This document shows, piece by piece, positions 51,692 to 60,531 of a DNA stretch of 64,000 nt. Within the stretch, counting starts at the first letter, position 1. The number at the start of each line of letters is the position of its first letter. The translations under genes were made by a program, and so were the position numbers. The DNA comes from Conexibacter woesei Iso977N (GTDB lineage Bacteria; Actinomycetota; Thermoleophilia; Solirubrobacterales; Solirubrobacteraceae). The notes under the pieces were generated by a model. The model made no database searches. It saw nothing but the letters and a program-made list of their open reading frames with translations, and had not been told where the DNA came from. The stretch is taken from positions 1,984,001 to 2,048,000 of the forward strand of contig NZ_AUKG01000001.1 of the NCBI RefSeq assembly GCF_000424625.1, in the 5' to 3' direction.

Positions 51692-52107
51692 CGGGCTTCG
51701 GCGACCGGCGCGAAGTCCGCCGCGTCGGCCAGGCGGACGGCGATCGTGTGGTGGAGCGTCGCGTTGTCGATGATGTCGAAGCGCGCGCGTTGGGTGCCGC
51801 GGGGCGTGGTCTTCTCCATTGCGGCGGGCGTCGCGCCGCGCGCGGGCCCGGGCGGGACGAAGCCGTAGGAGTCGAACCAGAACCATGCGAGCGTGTCGTC
51901 GGCGTCCGCGAGCCAGACGCCGTGGCCGCTGAGCGTCGTCGCGCCGTCGCGCTCCTGCGTGTAGTCGTGCAGGAGCGCGGTGCCGTCGAGCGCGGCGGTG
52001 GACGTGTGGCGGCCGTGCGCCGTGCCGCCGGGCGACCACGGCGAGGGGGAGAGGGTCTCCGCGCCGGCCCAGGTGCCGGCGAGGTCGGTGAGCGTGCTGG
52101 GGAGCAT
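51676..52107 (-). CDS. DUF1579-like small beta-barrel protein
   Basis: A 143-residue protein reading as a small antiparallel barrel: LAGTWAGAETLSPSPWSPGG, LLHDYTQERDGATTLSGHGV, FWFDSYGF. The pattern recalls DUF1579/THAP4-like domains, which may bind hydrophobic ligands or heme; no ligand residue is certain. It diverges from the MarR regulator and shares an operator with it. Confidence 0.65.
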   Translation of the reverse strand: MLPSTLTDLAGTWAGAETLSPSPWSPGGTAHGRHTSTAALDGTALLHDYTQERDGATTLSGHGVWLADADDTLAWFWFDSYGFVPPGPARGATPAAMEKTTPRGTQRARFDIIDNATLHHTIAVRLADAADFAPVAEARYARV

Positions 52108-52114
52108 TCGTTGG

Positions 52115-52120
52115 AAGATA
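52115..52120 (-). promoter_or_regulatory. -10 box TATCTT (minus strand)
   Basis: Ends 7 bases before the DUF1579 ATG at 52107 and touches the shared operator. Confidence 0.6.
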
Positions 52121-52133
52121 CCAACGGTTGGTA
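52119..52133. promoter_or_regulatory. Operator candidate TACCAAC-G-GTTGGTA
   Basis: A perfect 7-1-7 palindrome in the 38-base divergent region. It overlaps both the TATCTT box of the DUF1579 gene and the TAGTCT box of the MarR gene, so one bound MarR dimer would block both. This is a textbook layout for an autoregulated MarR pair. Confidence 0.75.
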
Positions 52134-52137
52134 GTCT
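52132..52137 (+). promoter_or_regulatory. -10 box TAGTCT
   Basis: Ends 8 bases before the MarR ATG at 52146; leaderless start likely. Confidence 0.6.
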
Positions 52138-52145
52138 CCCACGCC

Positions 52146-52598
52146 ATGGACGATCGGTTGCCGCCGCGCCTGCTCGCGCGCCCCGCGTACGTGCTGTCGT
52201 TGCTGGGCAGGAACGCGCGGGCGGGGTCGGTCGCCGCGGTGGGCGACCTGCGGCTCGGGCACGTCGCGGTGCTGGCCGCGCTGGAGGACTTCGGCCCGCA
52301 GGCCCAGCGGACGCTGGGCGCGCGGCTGCGCCAGGACCCGAGCGACGTCGTCGGCCTGCTCGACGACCTGCAGGCGCGCGGCCTGATCACGCGCGAGCGC
52401 GATCCGGAGGACCGGCGGCGCCACCGCGTCGCGATCACGGCATCCGGGCGCCGAGCGCTGAAGGCCGCCGAGCGCAGGCTCGATCGCGCCGAGAGCGAAC
52501 TGCTGGGGTCGCTTTCGGCGAGCGAGCGTGCGACGCTCCACCGGCTGGCCGCGAAGGCGCTGGCCGGCGTCGATCCCCGAGCCCAAGGAGCAGGTTGA
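52146..52598 (+). CDS. MarR-family transcriptional regulator
   Basis: A 150-residue winged-helix protein. The DNA-binding part is RTLGARLRQDPSDVVGLLDD and the wing reads RERDPEDRRRHRVAITASG, the MarR signature D-x-R-x-R. It should bind the palindrome at 52119-52133 and repress itself and the divergent DUF1579 gene until a small ligand binds. ATG 52146 fits the -10 box. Its stop overlaps the next start (TGATG), so it is coupled to the glyoxalase-like gene. Confidence 0.92.
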   Translation: MDDRLPPRLLARPAYVLSLLGRNARAGSVAAVGDLRLGHVAVLAALEDFGPQAQRTLGARLRQDPSDVVGLLDDLQARGLITRERDPEDRRRHRVAITASGRRALKAAERRLDRAESELLGSLSASERATLHRLAAKALAGVDPRAQGAG

Positions 52599-52966
52599 TG
52601 TCCAACCCGATCGTGCACTTCGAGATCATCGGCCAGGACGGCGCCGCCACCCAGAGGTTCTACGGCGACCTCTTCGGGTGGGCGATCAACGCCGACAACG
52701 AGTACAGGTACGGGCTGACCGACCCCGGCAAGGGCATGATGGACCACGGCATCGCCGGCGGGATCGCGGGCGGCGCCGACAGCGGCGGCCCGCGCACGAC
52801 GATCTACGTCGAGGTCGACGACATCGAGGCGACGCTGGCCCGCGCCGAGGAGCTCGGCGGCAGGAAGGTCTTCGGCCCCGAGACGATCATGGACCGCATC
52901 ACGCTGGCCCAGTTCACCGACCCGGACGGCAACATCATCGGGTTGCTCACGCCGGCGGGCGAGTAG
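52598..52966 (+). CDS. VOC/glyoxalase-superfamily protein
   Basis: A 122-residue protein forming one vicinal-oxygen-chelate unit: VHFEIIGQDGAATQRFYGDL at the start and LAQFTDPDGNIIGLL at the end. The family holds lyases, dioxygenases and drug-binding resistance proteins. The metal site is not complete (no clear second His/Glu pair), so a binding role is possible. AAGGAG precedes the ATG at 52598. Co-expression with MarR suggests a ligand- or stress-response role. Confidence 0.85.
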   Translation: MSNPIVHFEIIGQDGAATQRFYGDLFGWAINADNEYRYGLTDPGKGMMDHGIAGGIAGGADSGGPRTTIYVEVDDIEATLARAEELGGRKVFGPETIMDRITLAQFTDPDGNIIGLLTPAGE

Positions 52967-52971
52967 CGCGG

Positions 52972-54459
52972 TCAGGCGCCGCCGTGGGCGCCGCCGCCGG
53001 GCGTCTCGATGCGCAGGCGGTCGCCGGGCGCGAGCGTACCGCCTGCCTTGGCGGGCAGCTCGTCGTCGTTGAGGATGTTGGCGCCGGGCTTCCCGGATCC
53101 GCCGCCCGCGGCGCCCGGCGGGGCGTGGCGGCGCCGCTCGGTGATGAGGGAGTAGTGCATCTCCGTGAGCGCTTCCAGCTCGCGGACGATGCCGTCGCCG
53201 CCGTCGTGCTCACCGGTTCCGCCGGAGTCCCGGCGGATCGAGTACTCGACGACGCGGACCGGGAACTCCAGCTCCAGCGCCTCGATCGGCGTGTTCAAGG
53301 TGTTGGACATCGCGACGTGCACGGCGCTGGGACCGGGCGCGTCGGGGCAGGCGCCCTGGCCGCCGCCGAGCGTCTCGTAGTAGGAGAAGTCGTCGTTGCC
53401 GAGCGTCAGGTTGTTCATCGTGCCCTGGCCGCAGGCGCGGCCGAAGGCCTGGAGGACGAGGTCGGCGACGCGCGACGAGGTCTCGACGTTCCCGGCGGCG
53501 ACCGCCGCGGGCGCGCCGGCGTCGAGCAGCGTCCCCGGCTCGGTGATGACCGTGACCGGGCGGTGCGCGCCCGCGCTCGGCGGGATGTCGGCGTCGGTCA
53601 GGACGCGCACGGCGAACAGGCAGGCGCTGCGCGTCACGGCGACGGGGCAGTTGAGGTTCCCGGGGTCCTGTGCCGCGGAGCCGGTGAAGTCGAGGGTCAG
53701 CTCGTCGCCGGCGACGGTCGCGGTGACGCGCAGCTCCAGGTCGCCGTCGATCGCCTCCAGGACGTCGGTCGCCGTGTAGGTCCCGTCGGGCAGGTCGGCG
53801 ATGCACGCGCGGGTGCGGCGCTCGGCGTAGTCCAGGACCGCGGCGAACGCGGAGCGTAGGCCGTCGATCCCGAGGCGCTCGGCAAGCTCGACGACGCGGC
53901 GCACCCCGAGCTGGTTGGCCGCCAGCTGCGCGCGCAGGTCCGCACGGCGCTCCGCGGGCTGGCGCATCTGGGACGCCAGCGCGCCGATCGCGTCGTCGTC
54001 GAGCACGCGCGGCGCGATCACGACGCCCTCCTCCTCGAGCGTCCGCGAGTCGAACGGCATCGACCCCGGGACGCGCCCGCCGACGTCGGCGTGGTGCGCG
54101 CGCGAGGCCGAGAACCCCAAGAGCTCCGCGCCCTCGCCCAGGATCGGCGTCACGACCGTGATGTCCGGCAGGTGCGTCCCGCCGCGGTAGGGGTCGTTCA
54201 GGACCCACGACGCGCCGCCGGCGTGGTCCTCGCCGAGCACCGCGGCGACCGACGCCGGCATCGCCCCGAGGTGGACCGGGATGTGCTCGGCCTGCATGAC
54301 CATCTCGCCGTGCGCGTCGAACAGCGCGGTCGAGCAGTCGTGGCGCTCCTTGATGTTCGCGCTGTGCGCGCTGCGGATCAGGACCGCGCCCATCTCCTCG
54401 CACGCCGCGCGCAGCGCACCGGTGGCGACCTGCAGGGCGATGGGGTCGAGGCCGCTCAC
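52972..54459 (-). CDS. hyuB: Hydantoinase/oxoprolinase subunit B (HyuB)
   Basis: A 495-residue HyuB-type subunit: LRAACEEMGAVLIRSAHSAN and SWVLNDPYRGGTHLPDITVV near the start, and DSGGTGEHDGGDGIVREL near the end. With HyuA it makes an ATP-dependent hydantoinase, 5-oxoprolinase or acetophenone-carboxylase-like enzyme. GTG 54459 overlaps the HyuA stop (GTGA), so the subunits are made together. The substrate is not fixed by the sequence. Confidence 0.93.
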   Translation of the reverse strand: MSGLDPIALQVATGALRAACEEMGAVLIRSAHSANIKERHDCSTALFDAHGEMVMQAEHIPVHLGAMPASVAAVLGEDHAGGASWVLNDPYRGGTHLPDITVVTPILGEGAELLGFSASRAHHADVGGRVPGSMPFDSRTLEEEGVVIAPRVLDDDAIGALASQMRQPAERRADLRAQLAANQLGVRRVVELAERLGIDGLRSAFAAVLDYAERRTRACIADLPDGTYTATDVLEAIDGDLELRVTATVAGDELTLDFTGSAAQDPGNLNCPVAVTRSACLFAVRVLTDADIPPSAGAHRPVTVITEPGTLLDAGAPAAVAAGNVETSSRVADLVLQAFGRACGQGTMNNLTLGNDDFSYYETLGGGQGACPDAPGPSAVHVAMSNTLNTPIEALELEFPVRVVEYSIRRDSGGTGEHDGGDGIVRELEALTEMHYSLITERRRHAPPGAAGGGSGKPGANILNDDELPAKAGGTLAPGDRLRIETPGGGAHGGA

Positions 54460-56321
54460 GACGCGTCACGGGTCAGGATCACGGTGCCGGTCGCGTCGCT
54501 CGAACCGCGCCAGCCGTCCGGGACGACGAGCGTCGCCTCCGGTAGTGCGACAACATCCGGACCGACCACATCGACTCGGTCGACCGCGGTCTCCCACGCG
54601 ACGTCCGGGCCGGGCTCGACGCGCGCGGTCCGGACCGTGACCAGCTCGACCTCGGCGTCGTCGTCGGCGTAGCCGTAGCGCTCGCGGTGGGCGTCGGCGA
54701 AGGCGGTGCGCAGCGCGGAGGCGCGCGGCGGGACGTCGCGCAGCGCGAGCTCGTGGGACTGCCCGGCGTAGCGCGCGTCCCAGGTCACCTCGTCGGCGTC
54801 GCCGGCCAACGCGGCGAGCGCGGTGTCGGTCAGGTCAGCGCCGCGGAGAAGGACGGAGTGGGCCGTGTCGCGCCGCCGCTCCGCCGCTGCCAAGCCCAAA
54901 GCGCTCAGCACGCCCGCCGCGCGCGGCACGACGATCCGCGTGATCCCCAGCTCGTCGGCGATCGCCGCCGCGTGCAGCGGCCCGGCGCCGCCGAAGGCGA
55001 GCAGCGCGAAGCGGCGCGGGTCGATCCCGCGCTCGACGGTGACGACGCGCAGCGCCCGGACCATCTCGGTGTTCGCGACCCGGACGATGCCCTCCGCGCA
55101 CGCGCGCGCGTCCGGGAGACCGAGCTCCTCGGCGAGCGCGCCGACCGCCCGCTGCGCCGCCTCGGCGTCGAGCGCCACGCCGCCGGCCAGCGGCCGTTCC
55201 ACATCAAGATGCCCGAGCACGAGGTTCGCGTCGGTGACCGTCGGCTCGGTGCCACCGCGCCCGTAACAGGCCGGTCCCGGGTCGGCGCCCGCGCTGCGCG
55301 GCCCGACGCGCAGCGCGCCGCCCGCGTCGCGCCAGCCGATCGACCCGCCGCCCGCGCCGACCGTGTGGATGTCGACCATCGGCAGCGCCAGCGGCCGCCC
55401 GCCGATCGTGCGCCCGGCCGAAGCCCGGACGCGCCCGTCCTCCACGACGCAGACGTCGCACGACGTGCCGCCCATGTCGAAGCACAACAGGTCCGGCTCG
55501 CCGAGCCGCGCGCTGAGCAGCGCGGCCGCGGCGGCGCCGCCCGCGGGGCCGGACAGGACGGTCAGCGCGGCGTGGCCCGCGGCGGTGGACGCGTCGGTCA
55601 GCCCGCCCGACGACTGCATGATCGCGGGCTCCGGAAGTCCTTCGTCGACCGCGCCGTCGACCAGCCGCGTCAGGTAGGCGCGCAGCAGCGGCGACAGCGC
55701 CGCGTCGACCTCGGTCGTCGCCGCGCGCTCGAACTCCCGGAACGTCGCGGTGACCTCGTGCGACAGCGAGACGTGGACGTCGTCGCCGAGCCGCTCGCGC
55801 AAAGCTCGCCCCAGCAGCTCCTCGTGCTCCGGGTGGCGGTAGGCGTGCAGCAGCACGACCGCGACCGCTTCGGGTTCAAGTGCTGCAACTTGCTCGGCGA
55901 CGGCGCGCGCCGCGTCCTCCGTCAGCGCGTGCATGACGCCTGAAGGCGTCATCCGCTCCGGCACCGCGACGCGCCGCTCCGGCGGGACCAGCGGCGCCGG
56001 CCGGTCCGCGCAGAGCCGGTACAGCTCCGGCCGCGCCTGGCGACCGAGCTCGACGACGTCGACGAAGCCCGCGGTCGCGCACAGGACCGTCCGGGCGCCC
56101 ACGCCCTCCAGCAGCGCGTTGGTCGCCACGGTCATCCCGTGCGCGAACCCGGAGACGTCGGCCGGCGCCCGGCCCGCGTTCTCCAGCGCCGCCGCGACCG
56201 CCGCCAGGACGCCTTGGGACTGGTCGCCCGGCGTCGTCGGGGCCTTCGCGGTCACCAGCCGTCCGCCGTCGACCACGACGGCATCCGTGAAGGTCCCCCC
56301 GACGTCCACCCCGAGCAGCAT
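54456..56321 (-). CDS. hyuA: Hydantoinase/oxoprolinase subunit A (HyuA)
   Basis: A 621-residue ATPase subunit with the actin-like phosphate-binding start LGVDVGGTFTDAVVVDGG and later blocks MQSSGGLTDAS, VLSGPAGGA and FDMGGTSCDVC. It binds ATP and drives ring opening with HyuB. The length is shorter than in some oxoprolinases (about 690) but the domain order is complete. A TAGGTT box lies 9 bases before the ATG. Confidence 0.94.
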   Translation of the reverse strand: MLLGVDVGGTFTDAVVVDGGRLVTAKAPTTPGDQSQGVLAAVAAALENAGRAPADVSGFAHGMTVATNALLEGVGARTVLCATAGFVDVVELGRQARPELYRLCADRPAPLVPPERRVAVPERMTPSGVMHALTEDAARAVAEQVAALEPEAVAVVLLHAYRHPEHEELLGRALRERLGDDVHVSLSHEVTATFREFERAATTEVDAALSPLLRAYLTRLVDGAVDEGLPEPAIMQSSGGLTDASTAAGHAALTVLSGPAGGAAAAALLSARLGEPDLLCFDMGGTSCDVCVVEDGRVRASAGRTIGGRPLALPMVDIHTVGAGGGSIGWRDAGGALRVGPRSAGADPGPACYGRGGTEPTVTDANLVLGHLDVERPLAGGVALDAEAAQRAVGALAEELGLPDARACAEGIVRVANTEMVRALRVVTVERGIDPRRFALLAFGGAGPLHAAAIADELGITRIVVPRAAGVLSALGLAAAERRRDTAHSVLLRGADLTDTALAALAGDADEVTWDARYAGQSHELALRDVPPRASALRTAFADAHRERYGYADDDAEVELVTVRTARVEPGPDVAWETAVDRVDVVGPDVVALPEATLVVPDGWRGSSDATGTVILTRDAS

Positions 56322-56330
56322 CTGCCCGGG

Positions 56331-56336
56331 AACCTA
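56331..56336 (-). promoter_or_regulatory. -10 box TAGGTT (minus strand)
   Basis: Ends 9 bases before the hyuA ATG at 56321; promoter of the hyuAB operon. Confidence 0.45.
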
Positions 56337-56350
56337 CCCAGCCACGCCGC

Positions 56351-56779
56351 CTAGGCGGCGATCGCCTCGCGCAGCTCGACCTCCTCGGTCTCCGCGAGGT
56401 GCTGGTGCGACGGGCAGTAGCCGTTGTGGGGCAGCGGCATCCGCTGGCACGCGGTCCCGCGGCGTGTCGTCGCGCGGCACTGCAGCGGCTGGCCGTGGAC
56501 GTCGACGCCGTTCTGCGGCATCCGGTCCAGCCACTCCTCGGTGGCGGCGACGTAGCGCTCCACGACCGCCCAGACGCGCGCCTGCGCGGTCATCGGGAAG
56601 TAGCGCCGGATGTCGTTGAAGAGCGTGCGCGCGGGGCGCGCGAAGTAGTGGCGATCGCCGACGAGCCGCTCGATGTTCGACTCGCAGGCATGAAGCACGT
56701 GGTGGTGGGCCTCCTCGCACACGGACGCGTCCACGTCCTTGGCGAGCTCCCGGTACATGCCTCTGCTGAACTGGTACAT
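56351..56779 (-). CDS. Small protein with C-terminal zinc-finger-like motif
   Basis: A 142-residue protein. The first 95 residues are helical with several His and Cys (CEEAHHHVLHACE). The end reads QCRATTRRGTACQRMPLPHN followed by GYCPSHQH, a C-x(9)-C-x(9)-C-x2-H pattern of a short zinc-binding motif found in several unrelated small proteins. The ATG at 56779 has GGGGAGG six bases upstream. The function is unknown; nucleic-acid binding is possible. Confidence 0.7.
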   Translation of the reverse strand: MYQFSRGMYRELAKDVDASVCEEAHHHVLHACESNIERLVGDRHYFARPARTLFNDIRRYFPMTAQARVWAVVERYVAATEEWLDRMPQNGVDVHGQPLQCRATTRRGTACQRMPLPHNGYCPSHQHLAETEEVELREAIAA

Positions 56780-56920
56780 GCTGACCCTCCCCTGGACCCT
56801 TGGGTTTGGCTGGCTCCCCGACCGGGTGCATCGTGCCCCGGGCTCATGAAGCACCAACGCACGGTCTGTTGAGTTCGCGTTAAGAGGGTGCTCGCGTTCA
56901 ACCGAGCCCTAACAGAGGGC

Positions 56921-58384
56921 TCAGGTCCAGGGCTCGAAGGCGGGGGAGCCGCCGTTGCGGACGACGGCGTGATGGCCGTCGAGGGCTGGATCGGTGTCGG
57001 GGAAGTCGGTGCGGAAGTGGGCTCCGCGGGACTCCTGGCGCAGCATGGCGCATGCCGCGACGATCTGCGCCAGTGGGTGCGGATCGCGCGCGAGCTCGGC
57101 GAGGCCCGCCGCGTCGCGGGCGAGGCCCGCGTTGCGCCAGAGGTTCTCGCGCGTCGCCTGGCTCGGCGCGACGATCGCGGTCTGGGCGGGCGGGTTCTCG
57201 GGCGCGACGGGGAAGCGAGGCTCCGAGAGCCCGGCGAGCGCGGCGCGCTTGCCCTGGACGAAGCACTCGGTCAGCGAGTTGGACGCGAGGCGGTTGGCGC
57301 CGTGCAGGCCGGTGTTCGCGGTCTCGCCGACGACGTAGAGGCCCGGGACGGTCGAGGCGCCGTCGAGGTCGGCGACGACGCCGCCCATGCAGAAGTGGCT
57401 CGCGGGCGACACGGGCACGAGCTCGGTCGCCGGGTCCAGCCCGGACTCCCGGAGCGCGCCGACGATGTTCGGGAACGAGTGCGGGTCGACGTGGCGCATG
57501 TCGAGCCAGACGTTCCTGGTGTCCTGCTCGGCCATCTTGCGGAACACGGCCAGCGCGACCTCGTCGCGGGGCTTGAGCTCCTCGACGAAGCGCTCGTGCT
57601 GCGCGTCGAGCAGCGTCGCGCCCTCGCCGCGGATCGCCTCGGTGACCAGGAAGCCCTCGCGGCCCGGCACGCCGGCCACCGCGGTCGGGTGGAACTGGAC
57701 GAACTCCAGGTCGGCGAGCGCGGCGCCCGCCGCGTGGGCGAGCATCATCCCGACGCCGAGCGAGCCCGGTGGGTTGGTCGTCCGGGCCCACAGCGCGGCG
57801 GCGCCGCCGGTCGCCAGGATCGTCGAGCGCGCCCGGACCGCGCGGCCGTCCTCCAGGACGACGCCGACGCAGCGGCCGTCGACCGTCCACGGCGCGGCGG
57901 CGCGGGCCTGCTCCAGGACCTCGATGCGGGGCTCCTCGACGACGACGGCGGAGAGCTGGCGGACGACGCGGCGCCCGGTCGCGCTGCCGCCCGCGTGGAC
58001 GACGCGGCGCTTGGAGTGCCCGCCCTCCAGGCCGAGCGCGAGGCTGCCGTCCTGGGCGCGGTCGAAGGTGACGCCGTGCTCCTCGAGCTCGCGCACGGCG
58101 CCGGGCGCCTCGCGGCAGAGCAGGGAGGCGGCGCTGCGGCGCACGATCCCGCGGCCGGCGACCTCGGTGTCGCGGCGGTGGAGGTCCGGCGAGTCGGTGG
58201 GATCGAGCGCGGCGGCGAGGCCGCCCTGGGCCCAGTACGACGCGGTCTGGGCGAGCGGCGTGGCGGAGACGAGCGCGACACGCGCGCCCGCGCGAGCGGC
58301 GGTGAGCGCGGCGTAGAGGCCGGCCGCGCCGGCGCCGACGACCGCGACCTCGGCGTCGACGACGTGGGGAGCAGGTGCGGACAA
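56921..58384 (-). CDS. nadB: L-aspartate oxidase
   Basis: A 487-residue FAD enzyme that oxidises L-aspartate to iminoaspartate, the first step of NAD synthesis. The FAD motif is VAVVGAGAAGLYAALTAARA; the active-site region has ASYWAQGGLAAALDP, FVQFHPTA and ANTGLHGANRLASNSLTEC. Length is slightly short of 530 but complete. nadA and nadC are not adjacent. The TTG start at 58384 is supported by a TAGGGT box 7 bases upstream. It diverges from the deacetylase gene. Confidence 0.95.
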   Translation of the reverse strand: MSAPAPHVVDAEVAVVGAGAAGLYAALTAARAGARVALVSATPLAQTASYWAQGGLAAALDPTDSPDLHRRDTEVAGRGIVRRSAASLLCREAPGAVRELEEHGVTFDRAQDGSLALGLEGGHSKRRVVHAGGSATGRRVVRQLSAVVVEEPRIEVLEQARAAAPWTVDGRCVGVVLEDGRAVRARSTILATGGAAALWARTTNPPGSLGVGMMLAHAAGAALADLEFVQFHPTAVAGVPGREGFLVTEAIRGEGATLLDAQHERFVEELKPRDEVALAVFRKMAEQDTRNVWLDMRHVDPHSFPNIVGALRESGLDPATELVPVSPASHFCMGGVVADLDGASTVPGLYVVGETANTGLHGANRLASNSLTECFVQGKRAALAGLSEPRFPVAPENPPAQTAIVAPSQATRENLWRNAGLARDAAGLAELARDPHPLAQIVAACAMLRQESRGAHFRTDFPDTDPALDGHHAVVRNGGSPAFEPWT

Positions 58385-58391
58385 GGCCAGG

Positions 58392-58397
58392 ACCCTA
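58392..58397 (-). promoter_or_regulatory. -10 box TAGGGT (minus strand)
   Basis: Ends 7 bases before the nadB TTG and supports this rare start. Confidence 0.55.
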
Positions 58398-58450
58398 GCG
58401 CTCGCGCGCGCCCGCGAGGGTGCGCGACGGCGTGCCGTTGGGCGCGCGGG

Positions 58451-58456
58451 TAGCGT
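58451..58456 (+). promoter_or_regulatory. -10 box TAGCGT
   Basis: Ends 8 bases before the deacetylase ATG at 58465; leaderless start likely. Confidence 0.5.
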
Positions 58457-58464
58457 TGGGGGCG

Positions 58465-59487
58465 ATGGCCGACCCCGTCCTGTTCTCGCATCCGTCGTCG
58501 CTGCAGCACGATCCCGGGCCGCATCCGGAGCAGCCGGCGCGGATGACCGCGATCGCCGAGGCGCTGGAGGCGCGCGGGTGGCTGGGCTTCGAACGGCGTC
58601 AGTCGCCCGAGGCGACGCGTGCGCAGCTGGAGGCCGTGCACCCGGCGCGGCTGATCAACGGCGTGCACGAGCTGTGTGCGGCGGGCGGCGGGCGGATCGA
58701 CGCGGACACGGTGGTCTCGCCGGGGTCGTGGGAGGCGGCGCTGCACGCGGCGGGCGGGGCGGTGGCGGTGGTGGATGCGCTGCTCGGCGCCTCGGGCGGC
58801 GATGTCCCGCGGGTTGCGGTCTCCGTGCACCGGCCGCCGGGCCACCACGCGGAGGCGCGGCGGTCGATGGGGTTCTGCCTGTTCAACAACGTCGCGGTCG
58901 GCGCGCGCTGGGCGAAGGAGCGGTACGGCGTCGAGCGCGTCCTGATCCTCGACTGGGACGTGCATCACGGCAACGGGACCCAGGACGTCTTCTACGACAC
59001 CGCCGACGTGCTGTTCTGCTCGATCCACCAGTGGCCGCTGTACCCGGGGACGGGCGGCGCGGAGGAAGTTGGTGTTCTTGGTGGCGAGGGTTACACGGTC
59101 AACCTGCCCGTGCCGCCCGGGAGCGGCGACGAGACGTTCGGCTCGCTGGTCGAGCACGTCGTCGTGCCGCTCGCGCGTTCTTATAGGCCTGGGTTGATCC
59201 TGGTGTCGGCGGGCTACGACGCGCATGCCGACGACCCGCTGGCCGACGGGCGGGTGACCGACGCGGGCTACGCGACGATGGCGGCGTCGGTCCGGGCGGT
59301 CGCCGACGAGCTGGGCGTTCCTGTGGGTGTCGTGCTGGAGGGCGGCTACGACCTGGGCGCGCTGGCGCGCGGGTTGGTGGCGACGCTGGAGGTGCTGGGG
59401 TCTCCGGACGCCGTGGCTGCGCCGGAGCTGCCGGTGCACCCGCTGGCCGAGAAGCGCCTGGCCCAGCACGCCGCGCTGCTCGGTTGA
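58465..59487 (+). CDS. Class II histone-deacetylase-like amidohydrolase
   Basis: A 340-residue zinc enzyme of the arginase/deacetylase fold. The general base pair is H127-H128 (HRPPGHHAEARR); zinc ligands are D165 and H167 (LDWDVHHGNGTQ) with the Asp in SAGYDAHADDPL, and the final glycine loop is LEGGYDLGAL. Bacterial members deacetylate polyamines, acetoin-related proteins or other acyl amides; which one is not visible. ATG 58465 fits the -10 box. Confidence 0.93.
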   Translation: MADPVLFSHPSSLQHDPGPHPEQPARMTAIAEALEARGWLGFERRQSPEATRAQLEAVHPARLINGVHELCAAGGGRIDADTVVSPGSWEAALHAAGGAVAVVDALLGASGGDVPRVAVSVHRPPGHHAEARRSMGFCLFNNVAVGARWAKERYGVERVLILDWDVHHGNGTQDVFYDTADVLFCSIHQWPLYPGTGGAEEVGVLGGEGYTVNLPVPPGSGDETFGSLVEHVVVPLARSYRPGLILVSAGYDAHADDPLADGRVTDAGYATMAASVRAVADELGVPVGVVLEGGYDLGALARGLVATLEVLGSPDAVAAPELPVHPLAEKRLAQHAALLG

Positions 59488-59517
59488 GGGCGGGGCGCGC
59501 GGGGAAGGACCGCGTGC

Positions 59518-60531
59518 ATGCGCCTCACCGGTCTGGTCTGCTCGCTGCTACTGGCGCTCACGGTTTGCGCGATCGCTGAGGCCGCGCCCGCGCCGCGGAT
59601 CGTGCGCGTGCCGGGCGAGACCCAGGGGCTGGCGGTCGACAGCGGCGCCGCGTTCGTGCTCCGGCGCACCACGCAGTCGGCGGTGATCCGGGTCGACCTC
59701 GCGACCGGGCGGCGCACCACGGTGTTCCGGACCGCCGGCATCGTCGGCGACCTGGTGGCGGCAGGTGGCGTCCTGGGGTTCGACGTCGACGTGTCCGGCG
59801 ACCCCGCCGGCGTCACGCAGGTGGTCGCGGTCCCGACGGCGGACCCGGCGGGCGGCGCGGCGGTCCTGAGGGAGGCGCCGCATCCCGTGGACGAGGAGTG
59901 CCCGCCGTTCGGCGTCGGCGGCGTCACTTCCGCGGGCGAGCTGTTGGTGTCCACGTACTCGGGGACGTGCGGGTCGGCGGACGCGACGGTGGTGGTGTCG
60001 GCGATCGGGCCGGCGGGTGAGCGGGTGCTGTCGACGGCGCGCGGCAGCGCCGGGCACTTCGTCGTCGGCGTCGCCGGAACGTGGGAGCTGGATACGGCGG
60101 GGGTGGACGTGGTCCGGCTGGTGAACGTCGCGACGGGCGCGGTCAGGACGTTCCGGTCGTCGCTGCCTCACGCCCTCGCGGAGGCGCGTGACCTGCAGCC
60201 GGACGGGCGCTTCGTGCTGACCGAGACCGTGCTGCGGCGCCATGGCGGCGAGGTCCAGCGCGTCCGCGTCATCGCGCCGGGCGACCCGCCGCGCGGCGGT
60301 CGCGTGCTCGGGACGGTCGGGTCGCCGCCGCGCCTGGCCGCGCTGTTCTGCGGCGGCAGGCTGGTGGTGTCCAGGACGAAGGACCGCCGCACGCGGATCC
60401 TCGTGGGCGAAAGGGAGGTCGCGCGGGTCTCGACGTCGGCCGACCCGTACGAGGCCTGCGACGCGAGGTACCTCGCGGTCGAGGCGAGCGGCTCGCCGAC
60501 CCGACTCGCCGTCGTGCGGCTCGGGCGCTAG
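59518..60531 (+). CDS. Exported propeller-like protein, function unknown
   Basis: A 337-residue protein with a signal peptide (about 1-23, ending AEAAPA) and repeated short beta stretches (RIVRVPGETQGLAVD, IRVDLATGRRTTVFR, VRLVNVATGAVRTF), consistent with a beta-propeller. No catalytic or metal motif is seen. The ATG at 59518 has GGAAGGA upstream. Its stop shares four bases (CTAG) with the stop of the convergent zinc-ribbon gene. Confidence 0.65.
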   Translation: MRLTGLVCSLLLALTVCAIAEAAPAPRIVRVPGETQGLAVDSGAAFVLRRTTQSAVIRVDLATGRRTTVFRTAGIVGDLVAAGGVLGFDVDVSGDPAGVTQVVAVPTADPAGGAAVLREAPHPVDEECPPFGVGGVTSAGELLVSTYSGTCGSADATVVVSAIGPAGERVLSTARGSAGHFVVGVAGTWELDTAGVDVVRLVNVATGAVRTFRSSLPHALAEARDLQPDGRFVLTETVLRRHGGEVQRVRVIAPGDPPRGGRVLGTVGSPPRLAALFCGGRLVVSRTKDRRTRILVGEREVARVSTSADPYEACDARYLAVEASGSPTRLAVVRLGR

